A stretch of 64,000 nt of DNA from Pseudomonas putida (GTDB lineage Bacteria; Pseudomonadota; Gammaproteobacteria; Pseudomonadales; Pseudomonadaceae): contig NZ_SMTE01000002.1 in assembly GCF_004357765.1 (NCBI RefSeq), positions 310,001 through 374,000 of the forward strand. Reading direction: 5' to 3'. Below the pieces are notes generated by a model. The model did no database searches, was not told the origin of the DNA, and saw nothing but the letters and a program-made list of their open reading frames with translations. How positions within the stretch are numbered: the first letter of the stretch is position 1; each line of letters opens with the position of its first letter. A program made the position numbers and the translations under genes. Positions 8,429-17,511 of this stretch are shown here, one piece after another.

Positions 8429-10879
8429 TCAATCCAGGGCTTTCCAGATCTCCCCGGCATACTCGCGAATGGTCCGGTCCGAAGAGAACCAGCCCATCCG
8501 TGCGGTGTTCAGCACTGCCATGCGCCACCACTCCTGAGGCCTGTGCCAGAGCTCCTCGACCCGGCACTGGGCGTCCCAGTAGGCCTCGAAGTCGGCGCAT
8601 ACCAAGAAGCGGTCGTAGGCCACCAGTCCATCCACCAGCCCGGTGTAGCGCGCAGGATCATCCGGCGAGAACACCCCACTGCGGATCGCCTGCAGCACGT
8701 CGTTCAGGCGACTGGAGGCAGCGATGGCGGCACTGGCACCGAAGTCGCCCGCGCGCCGGCGCGCTTCCACCTGCTGCGCAGTGAGACCGAAGATGAACAT
8801 GTTCTCGGCACCGACGTGCTCGCACATTTCCACGTTGGCACCGTCGAGGGTGCCGATGGTCAGCGCGCCGTTGAGGCCGAACTTCATGTTGCTGGTCCCC
8901 GAAGCCTCGTAGCCTGCCGTGGAGATCTGCTCGGACAGATCGGCCGCCGGAATGATGCTTTCGGCCAGACTGACGTTGTAATTGGGCAGGAACACCACCT
9001 TCAGCAGCCCACGCAGGGTCGGGTCGTTGTTGACTACCCGGGCGATGTCGTTGGCCAGCTTGATGATGAGCTTGGCCTGGTGATAACTGGCCGCAGCCTT
9101 GCCGGCGAAGATCTTCACCCGAGGCACCCAGTTGGCGCCGGGATCGTTACGCATGGCCTGATACAGGGCCACGGTGTGCAACAGGTTGAGCAACTGACGC
9201 TTGTACTCGTGGATGCGTTTGACCTGCACGTCGAACAGCGCTTCCGGATTGACCGTGACGCCCAGGCGGTCCTGGATGATGCTGGCCAGTGCGCGCTTGC
9301 TGTGCAGACGTTGAGCGGCGAACTGCTTGCGGAAAGCCGCCTTGTCGGCGTATGGCACCAGGTTGACCAGCAACCGTTCGGGATCGTCCTTGAGTTCAGG
9401 CCCAAGCGCTTCGACGAGCATCTCGGTCAATTGCGCATTGGACTGGTACAGCCAGCGGCGGAAAGTGATGCCGTTGGTCTTGTTGTTGATCCGCGTCGGG
9501 TAGAGCTTGTGCAACTCGGCGAACACCGTGCTCTTCATCAACTTGCTGTGCAGCGCCGAGACCCCATTGACGCTGTGCGACCCCAGAAACGCCAGGTTGC
9601 CCATGCGTACCCGGCGACCGTTGTCTTCCTCGATCAGCGACACCGCGCGCAGCACGTCGAAGTCGTGCATGCCTTTCGCCCGCAAGGCGTCGATGTGGTA
9701 GGCGTTGATCAGGTAGATGATCTGCATGTGCCGCGGCAACATGCGTTCCATCAGTGCAACCGGCCAGGTTTCCAGGGCCTCGGGCAGCAAGGTGTGGTTG
9801 GTGTAGGCCAAGGTGCCGACGGTCAGCTCCCAGGCGGTATCCCAGGGAATTTCGTGCTGGTCGACCAGCAGGCGCATCAGTTCGGCCACGGCGATCGACG
9901 GGTGGGTGTCGTTCAATTGGATGGCCGCTGCATCCGGCAGGTTGAGCAGATTGTCGTGCATGTTCAGGTGCCGCCGCAGCAAGTCCTGCAGCGAAGCCGA
10001 AACGAAGAAATACTCCTGGCGCAGACGCAACTCCTGGCCGGCCTCGGTACTGTCGGCTGGGTACAACACCCGTGAGATGCTCTCGGCGCGCGCCACCTCG
10101 GCCACCGCGCCCAGGTGGTCGCCGGCATTGAAGCGCTCAAGGTGGAGCTCTTCCAGGGCTCGCGCCCGCCATAGGCGCAGGGTGTTGACGCTTGAGCCAC
10201 GCCAGCCCACCACCGGCGTGTCATAGGCCACTGCCCGCACCGTCTCGCCCGGCCACCACACCTGACGTTGCTGGCCGTGGGTATCGTGGACGGTCTCGAC
10301 ACTGCCACCGAAGCTGATCGGGTAAATCACCTCGGCCCGCTCGAACTCCCAGGGGTTGCCGAAGTCCAGCCAGTTCTCGGTCTGCTCCTGCTGCCAGCCA
10401 TCGACCAGGGCCTGGCGGAACAGGCCATGCTCGTAGCGGATACCGTAGCCATGGGCAGCGATGCCCAGGGTCGACATGCTTTCCATGAAGCACGCAGCCA
10501 GCCGCCCCAACCCGCCATTGCCCAGCGCCGCGTCGGGTTCGAGCAGGCGGATGCGTTCGAGGTCGACGTCCAGGCCGTCGAGGGCCTCGCGGGCGATGTC
10601 CAGCAGGCCGAGATTGCTCAGGCTGTCGTAGAGCAGACGGCCAATGAGAAACTCCAGGGAAAGGTAATACACGCGCTTCTGGCTACGCCGGTAAGCCTGT
10701 CGGGTGTGATCCATCCAGTGATCGACCATGTGATCGCGCGCAGCCAGGGCAATGGCCTCGAACCAGTCATGGTCGAAGGCATGCTCGGGGTCCTTGCCGA
10801 CCGCGTAGGTCAGCTTGTCCAGTACAGCGGCGCGAAAATCGGCCACCTCGGCGTCACGTGCTTTAGGTTCCTGAGACAT
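8429..10879 (-). CDS. glgP: Glycogen/starch/alpha-glucan phosphorylase
   Basis: GlgP cleaves alpha-1,4-glucan with phosphate to release glucose-1-phosphate, using pyridoxal phosphate. The 816-residue length is normal for the GT35 family. The PLP lysine lies in EASGTSNMKFGLNGALTIG near the C-terminal third (about residue 660), and the N-terminal part shows NGGLGRLAACFMESMSTLG, the glycine-rich active-site region. The ATG at 10879 follows a GAGGAT-like ribosome site. It stands alone here; synthesis genes of the glycogen pathway are not in the window. Divergent from the ykgJ gene across about 200 bp. Confidence 0.96.
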   Translation of the reverse strand: MSQEPKARDAEVADFRAAVLDKLTYAVGKDPEHAFDHDWFEAIALAARDHMVDHWMDHTRQAYRRSQKRVYYLSLEFLIGRLLYDSLSNLGLLDIAREALDGLDVDLERIRLLEPDAALGNGGLGRLAACFMESMSTLGIAAHGYGIRYEHGLFRQALVDGWQQEQTENWLDFGNPWEFERAEVIYPISFGGSVETVHDTHGQQRQVWWPGETVRAVAYDTPVVGWRGSSVNTLRLWRARALEELHLERFNAGDHLGAVAEVARAESISRVLYPADSTEAGQELRLRQEYFFVSASLQDLLRRHLNMHDNLLNLPDAAAIQLNDTHPSIAVAELMRLLVDQHEIPWDTAWELTVGTLAYTNHTLLPEALETWPVALMERMLPRHMQIIYLINAYHIDALRAKGMHDFDVLRAVSLIEEDNGRRVRMGNLAFLGSHSVNGVSALHSKLMKSTVFAELHKLYPTRINNKTNGITFRRWLYQSNAQLTEMLVEALGPELKDDPERLLVNLVPYADKAAFRKQFAAQRLHSKRALASIIQDRLGVTVNPEALFDVQVKRIHEYKRQLLNLLHTVALYQAMRNDPGANWVPRVKIFAGKAAASYHQAKLIIKLANDIARVVNNDPTLRGLLKVVFLPNYNVSLAESIIPAADLSEQISTAGYEASGTSNMKFGLNGALTIGTLDGANVEMCEHVGAENMFIFGLTAQQVEARRRAGDFGASAAIAASSRLNDVLQAIRSGVFSPDDPARYTGLVDGLVAYDRFLVCADFEAYWDAQCRVEELWHRPQEWWRMAVLNTARMGWFSSDRTIREYAGEIWKALD

Positions 10880-11010
10880 GCGGCATCCTCGGGCAAGTTG
10901 ACGAATTCGGAGGGAGACTGTTCAGCCTAGACGCTTCGACCGAGGGCGACAGCCTGGGTTCGCGGTTTTCATGTGCCTTTTCTTTGGGTCGAAGGGCAAT
11001 CGGTCAAAAG

Positions 11011-11042
11011 GTTGTTCACAAAATGAACAACTCCGGTATGAT
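11011..11042 (+). promoter_or_regulatory. Promoter with perfect palindromic operator upstream of the YkgJ gene
   Basis: GTTGTTCA (11011-11018) and TGAACAAC (11024-11031) form a perfect 8-bp-arm inverted repeat around CAAAA. A possible -10 TATGAT (11037-11042) lies 16 bp after TTCACA (11015-11020), so the palindrome covers the -35 region, the classic place for a repressor. The regulator is unknown. Confidence 0.5.
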
Positions 11043-11079
11043 CGCGCGCCCCAAGACCGTGATTCACCCCAAGATAACG

Positions 11080-11484
11080 ATGAAAACGACCCTGATTGCC
11101 GCCGCCGAAGTCGACCGCCTGGAAACCTGGCAGCGCTATGCCAGCCACATGTGCCACGGCTGCCACTCGACCTGTTGCACCCTGCCGGTGGAGGTGAAGA
11201 TCAAGGATCTGATCCGCATTGGCGTGGTGGATGAGTTCGAGAAAGACGAACCGCCGAAGAACATCGCCAAGCGCCTGCAGAAGGACGGCATCATCGAGCG
11301 CTTCAACCAGAAGTCGGGGATCTTCACCCTGACCCGGATGAGCAACGACGATTGCCTGTACCTGGATCGCAAGAGCCGGCTGTGCACCATCTACGACAAG
11401 CGTCCGGATACCTGCCGCAACCACCCCAAGGTCGGGCCGCGACCGGGGTATTGTGCTTACAAACCGAAGGTGGTTGGCCGTTGA
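11080..11484 (+). CDS. YkgJ family cysteine-cluster protein
   Basis: A 134-residue cytoplasmic protein with the zinc/iron-chelating YkgJ-type cysteine cluster: CHGCHSTCC near residue 25, DCLYLDRKSRLCTIYDKRP around 90-108, CRNHP and the final GYC, giving eight clustered cysteines. Members are thought to bind metal or an Fe-S cluster; no reaction is established. The ATG at 11080 begins MKTTLIAAAEVDRLETWQRY and has only a weak ribosome site (AAGATAA); in-frame upstream ATGs would put the start inside the promoter region with its palindrome. The stop codon overlaps the -35 box of the small-RNA promoter that follows. Confidence 0.85.
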   Translation: MKTTLIAAAEVDRLETWQRYASHMCHGCHSTCCTLPVEVKIKDLIRIGVVDEFEKDEPPKNIAKRLQKDGIIERFNQKSGIFTLTRMSNDDCLYLDRKSRLCTIYDKRPDTCRNHPKVGPRPGYCAYKPKVVGR

Positions 11485-11509
11485 CGGTCCCACCCAGACC
11501 CAATAGACT
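11481..11509 (+). promoter_or_regulatory. Sigma70 promoter of the candidate small RNA
   Basis: TTGACG (11481-11486), a 17 bp spacer and TAGACT (11504-11509) make a near-consensus sigma70 promoter. It overlaps the ykgJ stop codon and points into a stretch with no reading frame that ends in a strong terminator. Confidence 0.65.
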
Positions 11510-11515
11510 TTCACC

Positions 11516-11650
11516 TGTCTCGATGTACACGGAGCTTCCGTCAGGAAGTGTCTAGACGCCGCCACTTGGTTCCGGCCGTGCCGGTTGATGGGATTTTTCC
11601 CTAAGGGCATCCGCGATACGACCCCCTTCATTGGGGGTTTCGTATTTTTA
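11516..11650 (+). ncRNA. Candidate intergenic small RNA, about 135 nt
   Basis: The stretch runs from the predicted start of a TTGACG-N17-TAGACT promoter to a strong intrinsic terminator and contains no convincing reading frame. Several small hairpins can be drawn: CGGAGCTTCCG, CCGGCCGTGCCGG and GGGATTTTTCCC. A few GGA triplets are present but not the regular pattern of RsmX/Y/Z. I do not recognise it as 6S, tmRNA, SRP RNA, RNase P, CrcZ or PrrF. It could alternatively be a long 3' untranslated region of ykgJ, but the separate promoter argues for an independent transcript. Confidence 0.6.
11616..11650 (+). terminator. Intrinsic terminator of the candidate small RNA
   Basis: ATACGA plus CCCCC pairs with GGGGG plus TCGTAT around a short loop and is followed by TTTTTA: a long, stable stem with a proper T-tail on the plus strand. 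Confidence 0.85.
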
Positions 11651-12076
11651 CGGACTACTATCGCCTTACAGGCCGTCGAATCGGCTCATTTCTCAGTTTT
11701 TTCAGCATCAGCAACCAGCCTTTGATTTTCTCGTGCCGCTTCAGCGCCGTAGGCCGACTCGAAGGATGGCTAGGGTCACACCGCGCCCTTGACGGCATTG
11801 CCGTGGAGCGTAGCGGCAACCTGCATTGATATCCGTTGCTTAGCGGGGCTCCCACAGGATCGCCCAGTAACCAAGGCTAATGCGGTATCTGTGGGAGCGG
11901 GCTTGTCCCGCGAATGGGGCGACGCGGTGGATGGCACCGGCTTCGCCGGTGTTCGCGGGACAAGCCCGCTCCCACAGATACCCGCTGGGCCGCGTACTAC
12001 CTCAGCGCCCTGGCAAAGGCCTTAATGGACGACGCCGAGCTGGGCATGACAGGCTGAGCATTCCCGCAGACAAACA
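11651..12076. other. Intergenic stretch without a convincing gene, containing a REP pair
   Basis: Apart from the REP pair at 11886-11980 I see no conserved gene between the small RNA and the typA terminator. A 65-codon minus-strand frame at 11658-11855 has no ribosome site or family likeness that I recognise and is not called. A lone REP-like half (GGGGCTCCCACAGG) lies near 11848-11861. Confidence 0.5.
11886..11980. repeat. REP palindrome pair (P. putida type)
   Basis: Two 29-bp arms, at 11886-11914 and 11952-11980, are perfect inverse copies containing TGTGGGAGCGGGCTTG. The inner part adds a CACCGGC-TTC-GCCGGTG hairpin (11935-11951). This is the usual inverted pairing of P. putida REP elements and is related to the pair at 44872-44935. 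Confidence 0.9.
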
Positions 12077-12110
12077 AAAACGCCCCCGGCCTTTCGACCG
12101 GGGGCGTTTT
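12077..12110 (-). terminator. Intrinsic terminator of typA
   Basis: AAAACGCCCCCGG (12077-12089) pairs perfectly with CCGGGGGCGTTTT (12098-12110) around an 8-base loop just after the typA stop. The A/T ends allow function on either strand. Confidence 0.9.
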
Positions 12111-12128
12111 CATTCAGCCTGAGCTAAC

Positions 12129-13949
12129 TCAGTTCTTGGCTTTCTTGGCAGCGCGGGTACGCTCGCCTTCGTCCAGGATCTTCTTGCGCAGACGGATCGA
12201 CTTCGGCGTGACTTCGCACAGCTCGTCGTCCTGGATGAATTCCAGGGCCTGTTCCAGGGTGTGACGAACTGGCGGTACCAGGGCGATGACTTCGTCCTTG
12301 CCCGAAGCACGCATGTTGTCGAGCTTCTTGCCTTTGGTCGGGTTCACGCCCAGGTCGTTGTCACGGCTGTTCAGACCGATGATCTGACCGTTGTAGATCT
12401 CCTGGCCGTGTTCAACGAACAGCTTGCCACGCGCCTGCAGGGTTTCCAGCGAGTAGGTCAGTGCCTTGCCGGTCTCGACCGAAACCAGTACGCCGTTGAG
12501 GCGGCCGGACATCTGGCCCGACTTCATGGTGTCGTAGCGATCGAAGATCGAGGTCAGGATGCCTGCACCGTTGGTCAGGGTCAGGAATTGGTTACGGAAA
12601 CCGATCAGACCACGGGCTGGGATGTTGTATTCCAGGCGAACACGGCCCTTGCCATCCGGCACCATGTTGGTCAGGTCGCCTTTACGCAGGCCCATCTCTT
12701 CCATGACCTTGCCTTGGGATTCTTCAGGGATGTCGATGGTGACGTTCTCGAACGGCTCCTGCTTGACGCCGTCGACTTCGCGGATGATCACTTCAGGACG
12801 GCCCACGGCCATCTCGAAGCCTTCGCGACGCATGGTTTCGATCAGCACCGACAGGTGCAGCTCACCACGGCCCGATACCTTGAACTTGTCAGGGGAGTCG
12901 GTTTCCTGAACACGCAGAGCAACGTTGTACAGCAGCTCCTTGTCCAGGCGGTCCTTGATGTTACGGCTGGTGACGAACTTGCCTTCTTTACCGCAGAACG
13001 GCGAATCGTTGACCTGGAAGGTCATGGAAACGGTCGGCTCGTCAACGGTCAGCGGCTTCATCGCTTCCACCGCATCCGGGGCGCACAGGGTGTCGGAAAT
13101 GAACAGCTCGTCGAAACCGCTGATGCAGACGATGTCGCCAGCTTGGGCTTCTTCGACGTCGACACGGTGCAGGCCGTGGTGGCCCATCAGCTTGAGGATA
13201 CGACCGTTACGCTTCTTGCCGTTGGTGTCGATGGCGACGACCGGGGTGTTCGGCTTGACGCGACCACGGGCGATACGGCCAACGCCGATAACACCGAGGA
13301 AGCTGTTGTAGTCCAGTGCGGAGATCTGCATCTGGAACGGACCGTCACGGTCAACGCTCGGTGCCGGTACGTTGTCGACGATCGACTGGTACAGCGCGGT
13401 CATGTCTTCGCCCATGTCAGTGTGGTCCAGACCGGCGATGCCGTTCAGGGCCGAGGCGTAGACGACTTTGAAGTCCAGCTGTTCATCGGTGGCGCCGAGG
13501 TTGTCGAACAGATCGAAGATCTGGTCCAGAACCCAGTCAGGACGCGCGCCCGGGCGGTCGACCTTGTTGATCACGACGATCGGCTTGAGGCCGGCTTCGA
13601 AGGCCTTCTTGGTCACGAAGCGGGTTTGCGGCATCGGGCCGTCTTGAGCGTCGACCAGCAGCAGCACGGAGTCGACCATCGACATTACACGCTCGACCTC
13701 GCCACCGAAGTCGGCGTGGCCGGGGGTGTCGACGATGTTGATGTGGTAGCCGTTCCAGTTGATGGCGGTGTTCTTCGCCAGAATGGTAATGCCGCGCTCT
13801 TTTTCCTGGTCGTTGGAGTCCATCACGCGCTCGTCGTTGAGCTCGTTACGCTCCAGGGTGCCGGACTGGCGCAGGAGTTTGTCGACCAGGGTGGTTTTAC
13901 CATGGTCAACGTGGGCGATGATGGCGATGTTACGCAGATTTTCGATCAC
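12129..13949 (-). CDS. typA: Translational GTPase TypA/BipA
   Basis: TypA is a ribosome-binding GTPase of the EF-G/LepA class involved in ribosome assembly and stress or cold adaptation. G-domain motifs are AHVDHGKTT (about residue 10), [11 protein letters not shown] and [15 protein letters not shown]-like domains and the TypA-specific C-terminal domain follow. I place the start at a GTG (13949-13947) giving [17 protein letters not shown], the family's normal N-terminus and 606 residues; an in-frame GTG at 13982 would add 11 residues and neither start has a strong ribosome site. A strong terminator follows the gene. Confidence 0.93.
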   Translation of the reverse strand: MIENLRNIAIIAHVDHGKTTLVDKLLRQSGTLERNELNDERVMDSNDQEKERGITILAKNTAINWNGYHINIVDTPGHADFGGEVERVMSMVDSVLLLVDAQDGPMPQTRFVTKKAFEAGLKPIVVINKVDRPGARPDWVLDQIFDLFDNLGATDEQLDFKVVYASALNGIAGLDHTDMGEDMTALYQSIVDNVPAPSVDRDGPFQMQISALDYNSFLGVIGVGRIARGRVKPNTPVVAIDTNGKKRNGRILKLMGHHGLHRVDVEEAQAGDIVCISGFDELFISDTLCAPDAVEAMKPLTVDEPTVSMTFQVNDSPFCGKEGKFVTSRNIKDRLDKELLYNVALRVQETDSPDKFKVSGRGELHLSVLIETMRREGFEMAVGRPEVIIREVDGVKQEPFENVTIDIPEESQGKVMEEMGLRKGDLTNMVPDGKGRVRLEYNIPARGLIGFRNQFLTLTNGAGILTSIFDRYDTMKSGQMSGRLNGVLVSVETGKALTYSLETLQARGKLFVEHGQEIYNGQIIGLNSRDNDLGVNPTKGKKLDNMRASGKDEVIALVPPVRHTLEQALEFIQDDELCEVTPKSIRLRKKILDEGERTRAAKKAKN

Positions 13950-14077
13950 AACTGTATCTCGATCAGAGGATTCGGTTGCCACCTAGTCTAGGCGGCCAAT
14001 ATGTACTGTTTAAGGCTCAGCGGGCCCGGCGGTCGGGAGGGCGATGGCGAATACTGCCGCCATACAACCCCGGCGTC

Positions 14078-15532
14078 TTATGTCGGACGATAAACACGCA
14101 CATTGGCATGTCCCTCACTGAGCAGGTGGTGTGCGTGCAAACGGCTCATCACACCCTTGTCGCAATACAGCAGGTACTGGCGATTGGCATCCAGGTGCTT
14201 GAACTTGCTGTTGATCGCGTAGAACGGCATGGCCTGGACTTCGATGCCCTCGAGCACCAGGGGTTCGTCCTCCTGGGCATCGGGATGGCGGATGTCGATG
14301 ACGATCTGGCCGGGCAGGGCCTCCCCCACTTCCTCGATCTCGATGTCCTTGCCCAGTTCGTCGATCACATGGTCGATGGAGATCAGCTTGGCGCGCTCCA
14401 GGGCGCGCTCCAGCACCTGCATGTCGAACTGCTTCTCTTCGTGCTCCATGCGATGGCGCTTGGCGTGGGTGGTCGGATTCACCGAGATCACCCCACAGTA
14501 TTCGGGCATATGCTTGGCGAAATCGGCGGTGCCGATCGCGTAGGCCTGGTCGATGATGTCCTGCTTGTGGCTGGCCAGCAGCGGGCGCAGGACCAGCTTG
14601 TCGGTAGCCGAATCGATGATCGACAAGTTCGGCAGGGTCTGGCTGGACACCTGGGAAATCGCCTCGCCGGTGACCAGCGCGTCGATCTCCAGGCGGTCGG
14701 CCATGCGTGCAGCGGCGCGCAGCATCATGCGCTTGAGGGTCACGCCCATGTAGCTGTTGTCGACCTTGCCCAGGATCTCGCCGACCACTTCCTCGAACGG
14801 CACGCTGATGAACAGCACGCGCTGGCTGCTGCCGAACTTCTTCCACAGGTAGTGGGCCACTTCCATCACGCCCAACTCGTGGGCACGGCCACCGAGGTTG
14901 AAGAAGCAGAAGTGGGTCATGAGGCCACGGCGCATCATCTGGTAGGCCGCCACGGTGGAGTCGAAGCCACCGGACATCAATACCAGGGTCTGCTCCAGGG
15001 CGCCCAGCGGGTAGCCACCGATGCCCTGGTGCTGGTTGTGGATCACGTACAGGCGCTGGTCGCGAATCTCGATACGCACCATGACTTCCGGCGCTTTCAG
15101 GTCGATGCCGGCGGCACCGCACTGCTGGCGCAACTGGCTGCCGACATAGCGGTCGACGTCCATCGAGGTGAAATCGTGGTGACCGCCACGCTTGCAGCGC
15201 ACGGCGAAGCGCTTGCCGGCCAGCAGGTGACCGAAGTGCTGCTTGCACTTGGCGACGATGTCGTCGAAGTCGCCCAGCGGGTATTCCTCGACCTGCAGGA
15301 AGTGGGTGATACCTGGGGTGCAGGTGAGCCGCTCGATCATCTCGCGCTGGACCTTCTCGTCCTCGACGCGGGTGACCACTTCGAGGTTGTCCCAGACACC
15401 ATCGACCGCGAGCTCGGGATCGAGATCCTTGAGCACGACGCGGATGTTCTTGCCGAGCTGACGGATGAAGCGCTTGCGCACCGGCCGGCTCTTGATGGTG
15501 ATTTCTGGGAAGACTTTGACGATAAGTTTCAT
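14078..15532 (-). CDS. thiI: tRNA 4-thiouridine synthase / sulfurtransferase ThiI
   Basis: ThiI uses ATP and sulfur from IscS to form 4-thiouridine at tRNA position 8 and can supply sulfur for thiamine biosynthesis. The 484-residue protein has an N-terminal ferredoxin-like/THUMP region (about 1-165), the PP-loop [11 protein letters not shown] (about 182-192) and a C-terminal rhodanese domain with the persulfide cysteine in [11 protein letters not shown] (Cys near 456), so this is the long form. The ATG at 15532 gives [20 protein letters not shown]. It is divergent from glnA across 425 bp and has its own TATAAT promoter. Confidence 0.96.
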   Translation of the reverse strand: MKLIVKVFPEITIKSRPVRKRFIRQLGKNIRVVLKDLDPELAVDGVWDNLEVVTRVEDEKVQREMIERLTCTPGITHFLQVEEYPLGDFDDIVAKCKQHFGHLLAGKRFAVRCKRGGHHDFTSMDVDRYVGSQLRQQCGAAGIDLKAPEVMVRIEIRDQRLYVIHNQHQGIGGYPLGALEQTLVLMSGGFDSTVAAYQMMRRGLMTHFCFFNLGGRAHELGVMEVAHYLWKKFGSSQRVLFISVPFEEVVGEILGKVDNSYMGVTLKRMMLRAAARMADRLEIDALVTGEAISQVSSQTLPNLSIIDSATDKLVLRPLLASHKQDIIDQAYAIGTADFAKHMPEYCGVISVNPTTHAKRHRMEHEEKQFDMQVLERALERAKLISIDHVIDELGKDIEIEEVGEALPGQIVIDIRHPDAQEDEPLVLEGIEVQAMPFYAINSKFKHLDANRQYLLYCDKGVMSRLHAHHLLSEGHANVRVYRPT

Positions 15533-15577
15533 TGGGTTAACAGCGCGCGCAGGGCCTGCCGAAAATGAGGGGCGCGA

Positions 15578-15619
15578 ATTATAGCGGAAATTGCTCAGGT
15601 TTTGACCAACTTTTGGTCA
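15578..15619 (-). promoter_or_regulatory. thiI promoter with inverted repeat at the -35 region
   Basis: On the minus strand a perfect -10 TATAAT (15583-15578) lies 45 bp before the thiI ATG. Upstream, TGACCAA (15603-15609) and TTGGTCA (15613-15619) form a 7-bp-arm inverted repeat over the -35 position, where no good TTGACA is present; this looks like an activator or repressor site. No known regulator is assigned. Confidence 0.5.
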
Positions 15620-15663
15620 GGGCGTTTGAGACGGGGGCCAAGGGCGGGTTTGTCGTGGCCGGT

Positions 15664-15697
15664 GAGATCGAGCGCCGCCCGCGCGGCGCTCGATCTC
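15664..15697. repeat. 34-bp perfect palindromic element, copy 1
   Basis: GAGATCGAGCGCCGC (15664-15678) pairs perfectly with its inverse (15683-15697) around CCGC. An identical copy lies at 46965-46998, so this is a dispersed repeat, distinct from the classical REP. Here it lies between thiI and the NtrC sites of glnA. Confidence 0.85.
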
Positions 15698-15721
15698 GGG
15701 CGCACCACAAAAACCACGACT

Positions 15722-15769
15722 CGCACACATTTGGTGCGCGCCAACCAATAAACGCATTCAAAAGGTGCA
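15722..15769 (+). promoter_or_regulatory. Tandem NtrC binding sites upstream of glnA
   Basis: Two 17-bp sites fit TGCACCA-N3-TGGTGCA: 15722-15738 (GCAC...GGTGC) and the weaker-left 15753-15769 (GCA...GGTGCA). Their starts are 31 bp apart, about three helical turns. Their centres lie about 139 and 108 bp upstream of the predicted sigma54 start, matching the layout I remember for the enteric glnA enhancer. Confidence 0.7.
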
Positions 15770-15842
15770 CTTTTTCACGCCGGACCCTGCCCAAATGCCC
15801 GCAAACGCCCCCTTTTATCCCGCCCTCGCCATTTTCGGGCAC

Positions 15843-15858
15843 TGGCATGCAATTTGCT
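15843..15858 (+). promoter_or_regulatory. Sigma54 promoter of glnA
   Basis: TGGCATGCAATTTGCT has GG and GC separated by exactly 10 bp, the sigma54 requirement. The predicted start is near 15869, leaving a leader of about 90 nt before the glnA ATG. Confidence 0.8.
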
Positions 15859-15957
15859 CCCTTGTGAGGCAGGTAAGCTTGGCCGACTATCCGCGCCCGG
15901 CAACACCCTTTTTCCAGGGCAGCGGCTCACCGCGCTCTCGTTCATCCGGAGGACAAC

Positions 15958-17364
15958 ATGTCGAAGTCGGTTCAACTCATCAAAGATCATGACGTCAAGT
16001 GGATTGATCTGCGTTTCACGGACACCAAAGGCAAGCAGCACCACGTCACCATGCCGGCTCGCGACGCGCTGGAAGACGACTTCTTCGAAGCAGGCAAGAT
16101 GTTCGACGGCTCGTCGATCGAAGGCTGGAAAGGCATCGAAGCCTCCGACATGATCCTGCTGCCGGATGATTCCTCCGCCGTGCTGGACCCGTTCACCGAA
16201 GAGCCGACCCTGATCCTGGTCTGCGACGTGATCGAGCCGTCCACCATGCAAGGCTACGACCGCGACCCACGCGCCATCGCCAAGCGTGCCGAAGAGTTCC
16301 TGAAGTCCACCGGTATCGGTGACACCGTCTTCGTAGGCCCGGAGCCAGAGTTCTTCATCTTCGACCAGGTCAAGTTCAAGTCGGACATCTCCGGCTCGAT
16401 GTTCAAGATCTACTCCGAGCAAGGCTCCTGGATGACCGACCAGGACGTCGAAGGCGGCAACAAGGGCCACCGCCCTGCCGTCAAAGGCGGCTACTTCCCG
16501 GTTCCGCCGTGCGACCACGACCACGAAATCCGTACCGCCATGTGCAACGCCATGGAAGAGATGGGCCTGGTCGTCGAAGTTCACCACCACGAAGTGGCGA
16601 CTGCCGGCCAGAACGAGATCGGCGTGAAGTTCAACACCCTGGTCACCAAGGCTGACGAAGTCCAGACCCTGAAGTACTGCGTGCACAACGTAGCCGATGC
16701 CTACGGCAAGACCGCTACCTTCATGCCGAAGCCACTGTACGGCGACAACGGCTCGGGCATGCACGTCCACATGTCGATCTCCAAAGACGGCAAGAACACC
16801 TTCTCGGGTGAAGGCTATGCCGGCCTGTCCGATACCGCCCTGTACTTCATCGGCGGCATCATCAAGCACGGTAAGGCCCTGAACGGCTTCACCAACCCGG
16901 CCACCAACTCCTACAAGCGTCTGGTACCTGGCTTCGAAGCTCCGGTCATGCTGGCCTACTCGGCCCGTAACCGTTCGGCCTCGATCCGTATCCCTTACGT
17001 TTCCAGCCCGAAAGCCCGCCGCATCGAAGCGCGCTTCCCGGACCCGGCTGCCAACCCGTACCTGTGCTTCGCCGCACTGCTGATGGCCGGCCTGGACGGT
17101 ATCCAGAACAAGATCCACCCAGGCGATGCCGCCGACAAGAACCTGTACGACCTGCCGCCTGAAGAGGCCAAGGAAATCCCACAGGTTTGCGGTAGCCTGA
17201 AAGAAGCCCTGGAAGAGCTGGACAAGGGCCGTGCCTTCCTGACCAAGGGCGGCGTGTTCTCCGACGACTTCATCGATGCCTACATCGAGCTGAAGTCGGA
17301 AGAAGAAATCAAGGTCCGCACCTTCGTTCACCCGCTGGAATACGACCTGTACTACAGCGTGTAA
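15958..17364 (+). CDS. glnA: Glutamine synthetase, type I
   Basis: GlnA makes glutamine from glutamate, ammonia and ATP as a dodecamer and is the entry point of ammonium assimilation. The 468-residue length and motifs are those of [15 protein letters not shown] near residue 50, the ATP-binding segment with GSGMHVHMS around 265, and the adenylylation tyrosine in NLYDLPPEE (Tyr near 397), so GlnE-type covalent control is expected. GGAGGA sits directly before the ATG. NtrC sites and a sigma54 promoter precede it; a terminator follows. The gltD and gltB partner enzyme lies at the right end of the window. Confidence 0.98.
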   Translation: MSKSVQLIKDHDVKWIDLRFTDTKGKQHHVTMPARDALEDDFFEAGKMFDGSSIEGWKGIEASDMILLPDDSSAVLDPFTEEPTLILVCDVIEPSTMQGYDRDPRAIAKRAEEFLKSTGIGDTVFVGPEPEFFIFDQVKFKSDISGSMFKIYSEQGSWMTDQDVEGGNKGHRPAVKGGYFPVPPCDHDHEIRTAMCNAMEEMGLVVEVHHHEVATAGQNEIGVKFNTLVTKADEVQTLKYCVHNVADAYGKTATFMPKPLYGDNGSGMHVHMSISKDGKNTFSGEGYAGLSDTALYFIGGIIKHGKALNGFTNPATNSYKRLVPGFEAPVMLAYSARNRSASIRIPYVSSPKARRIEARFPDPAANPYLCFAALLMAGLDGIQNKIHPGDAADKNLYDLPPEEAKEIPQVCGSLKEALEELDKGRAFLTKGGVFSDDFIDAYIELKSEEEIKVRTFVHPLEYDLYYSV

Positions 17365-17397
17365 GTGAAATAGATCGGGCTTAACCGCTCGCTCAAG

Positions 17398-17427
17398 GAA
17401 AAGGCCTCCCTCGGGAGGCCTTTTTCG
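17398..17427 (+). terminator. Intrinsic terminator of glnA
   Basis: AAAAGGCCTC pairs with GAGGCCTTTTT around CCTCGG: a stable GC stem with a T-tail on the plus strand, about 35 bp after the glnA stop. Confidence 0.9.
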
Positions 17428-17511
17428 TTCAGCAAAGTCAGCTCCAGCCGGCATTCGGTGACAGACAAACCACGCAGGGTAAGCGCTCATCTTCAAGGAG
17501 CCCCCTGCATC

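Noticed and set aside
11658-11855. 65-codon minus-strand frame in the spacer before typA
   Set aside because: No ribosome site, no recognised family, and composition suggests chance. It is mentioned only in the spacer description.
12261-13991. 576-codon open frame on the plus strand opposite typA
   Set aside because: It is a mirror of a highly conserved GC-rich gene, has no ribosome site or family likeness, and is expected from codon bias. The same applies to long antisense frames opposite betT (32735-35320), gpmI (23258-25465), gltD (62159-63862), glnA (15775-17496), nhaP2 and mscK.
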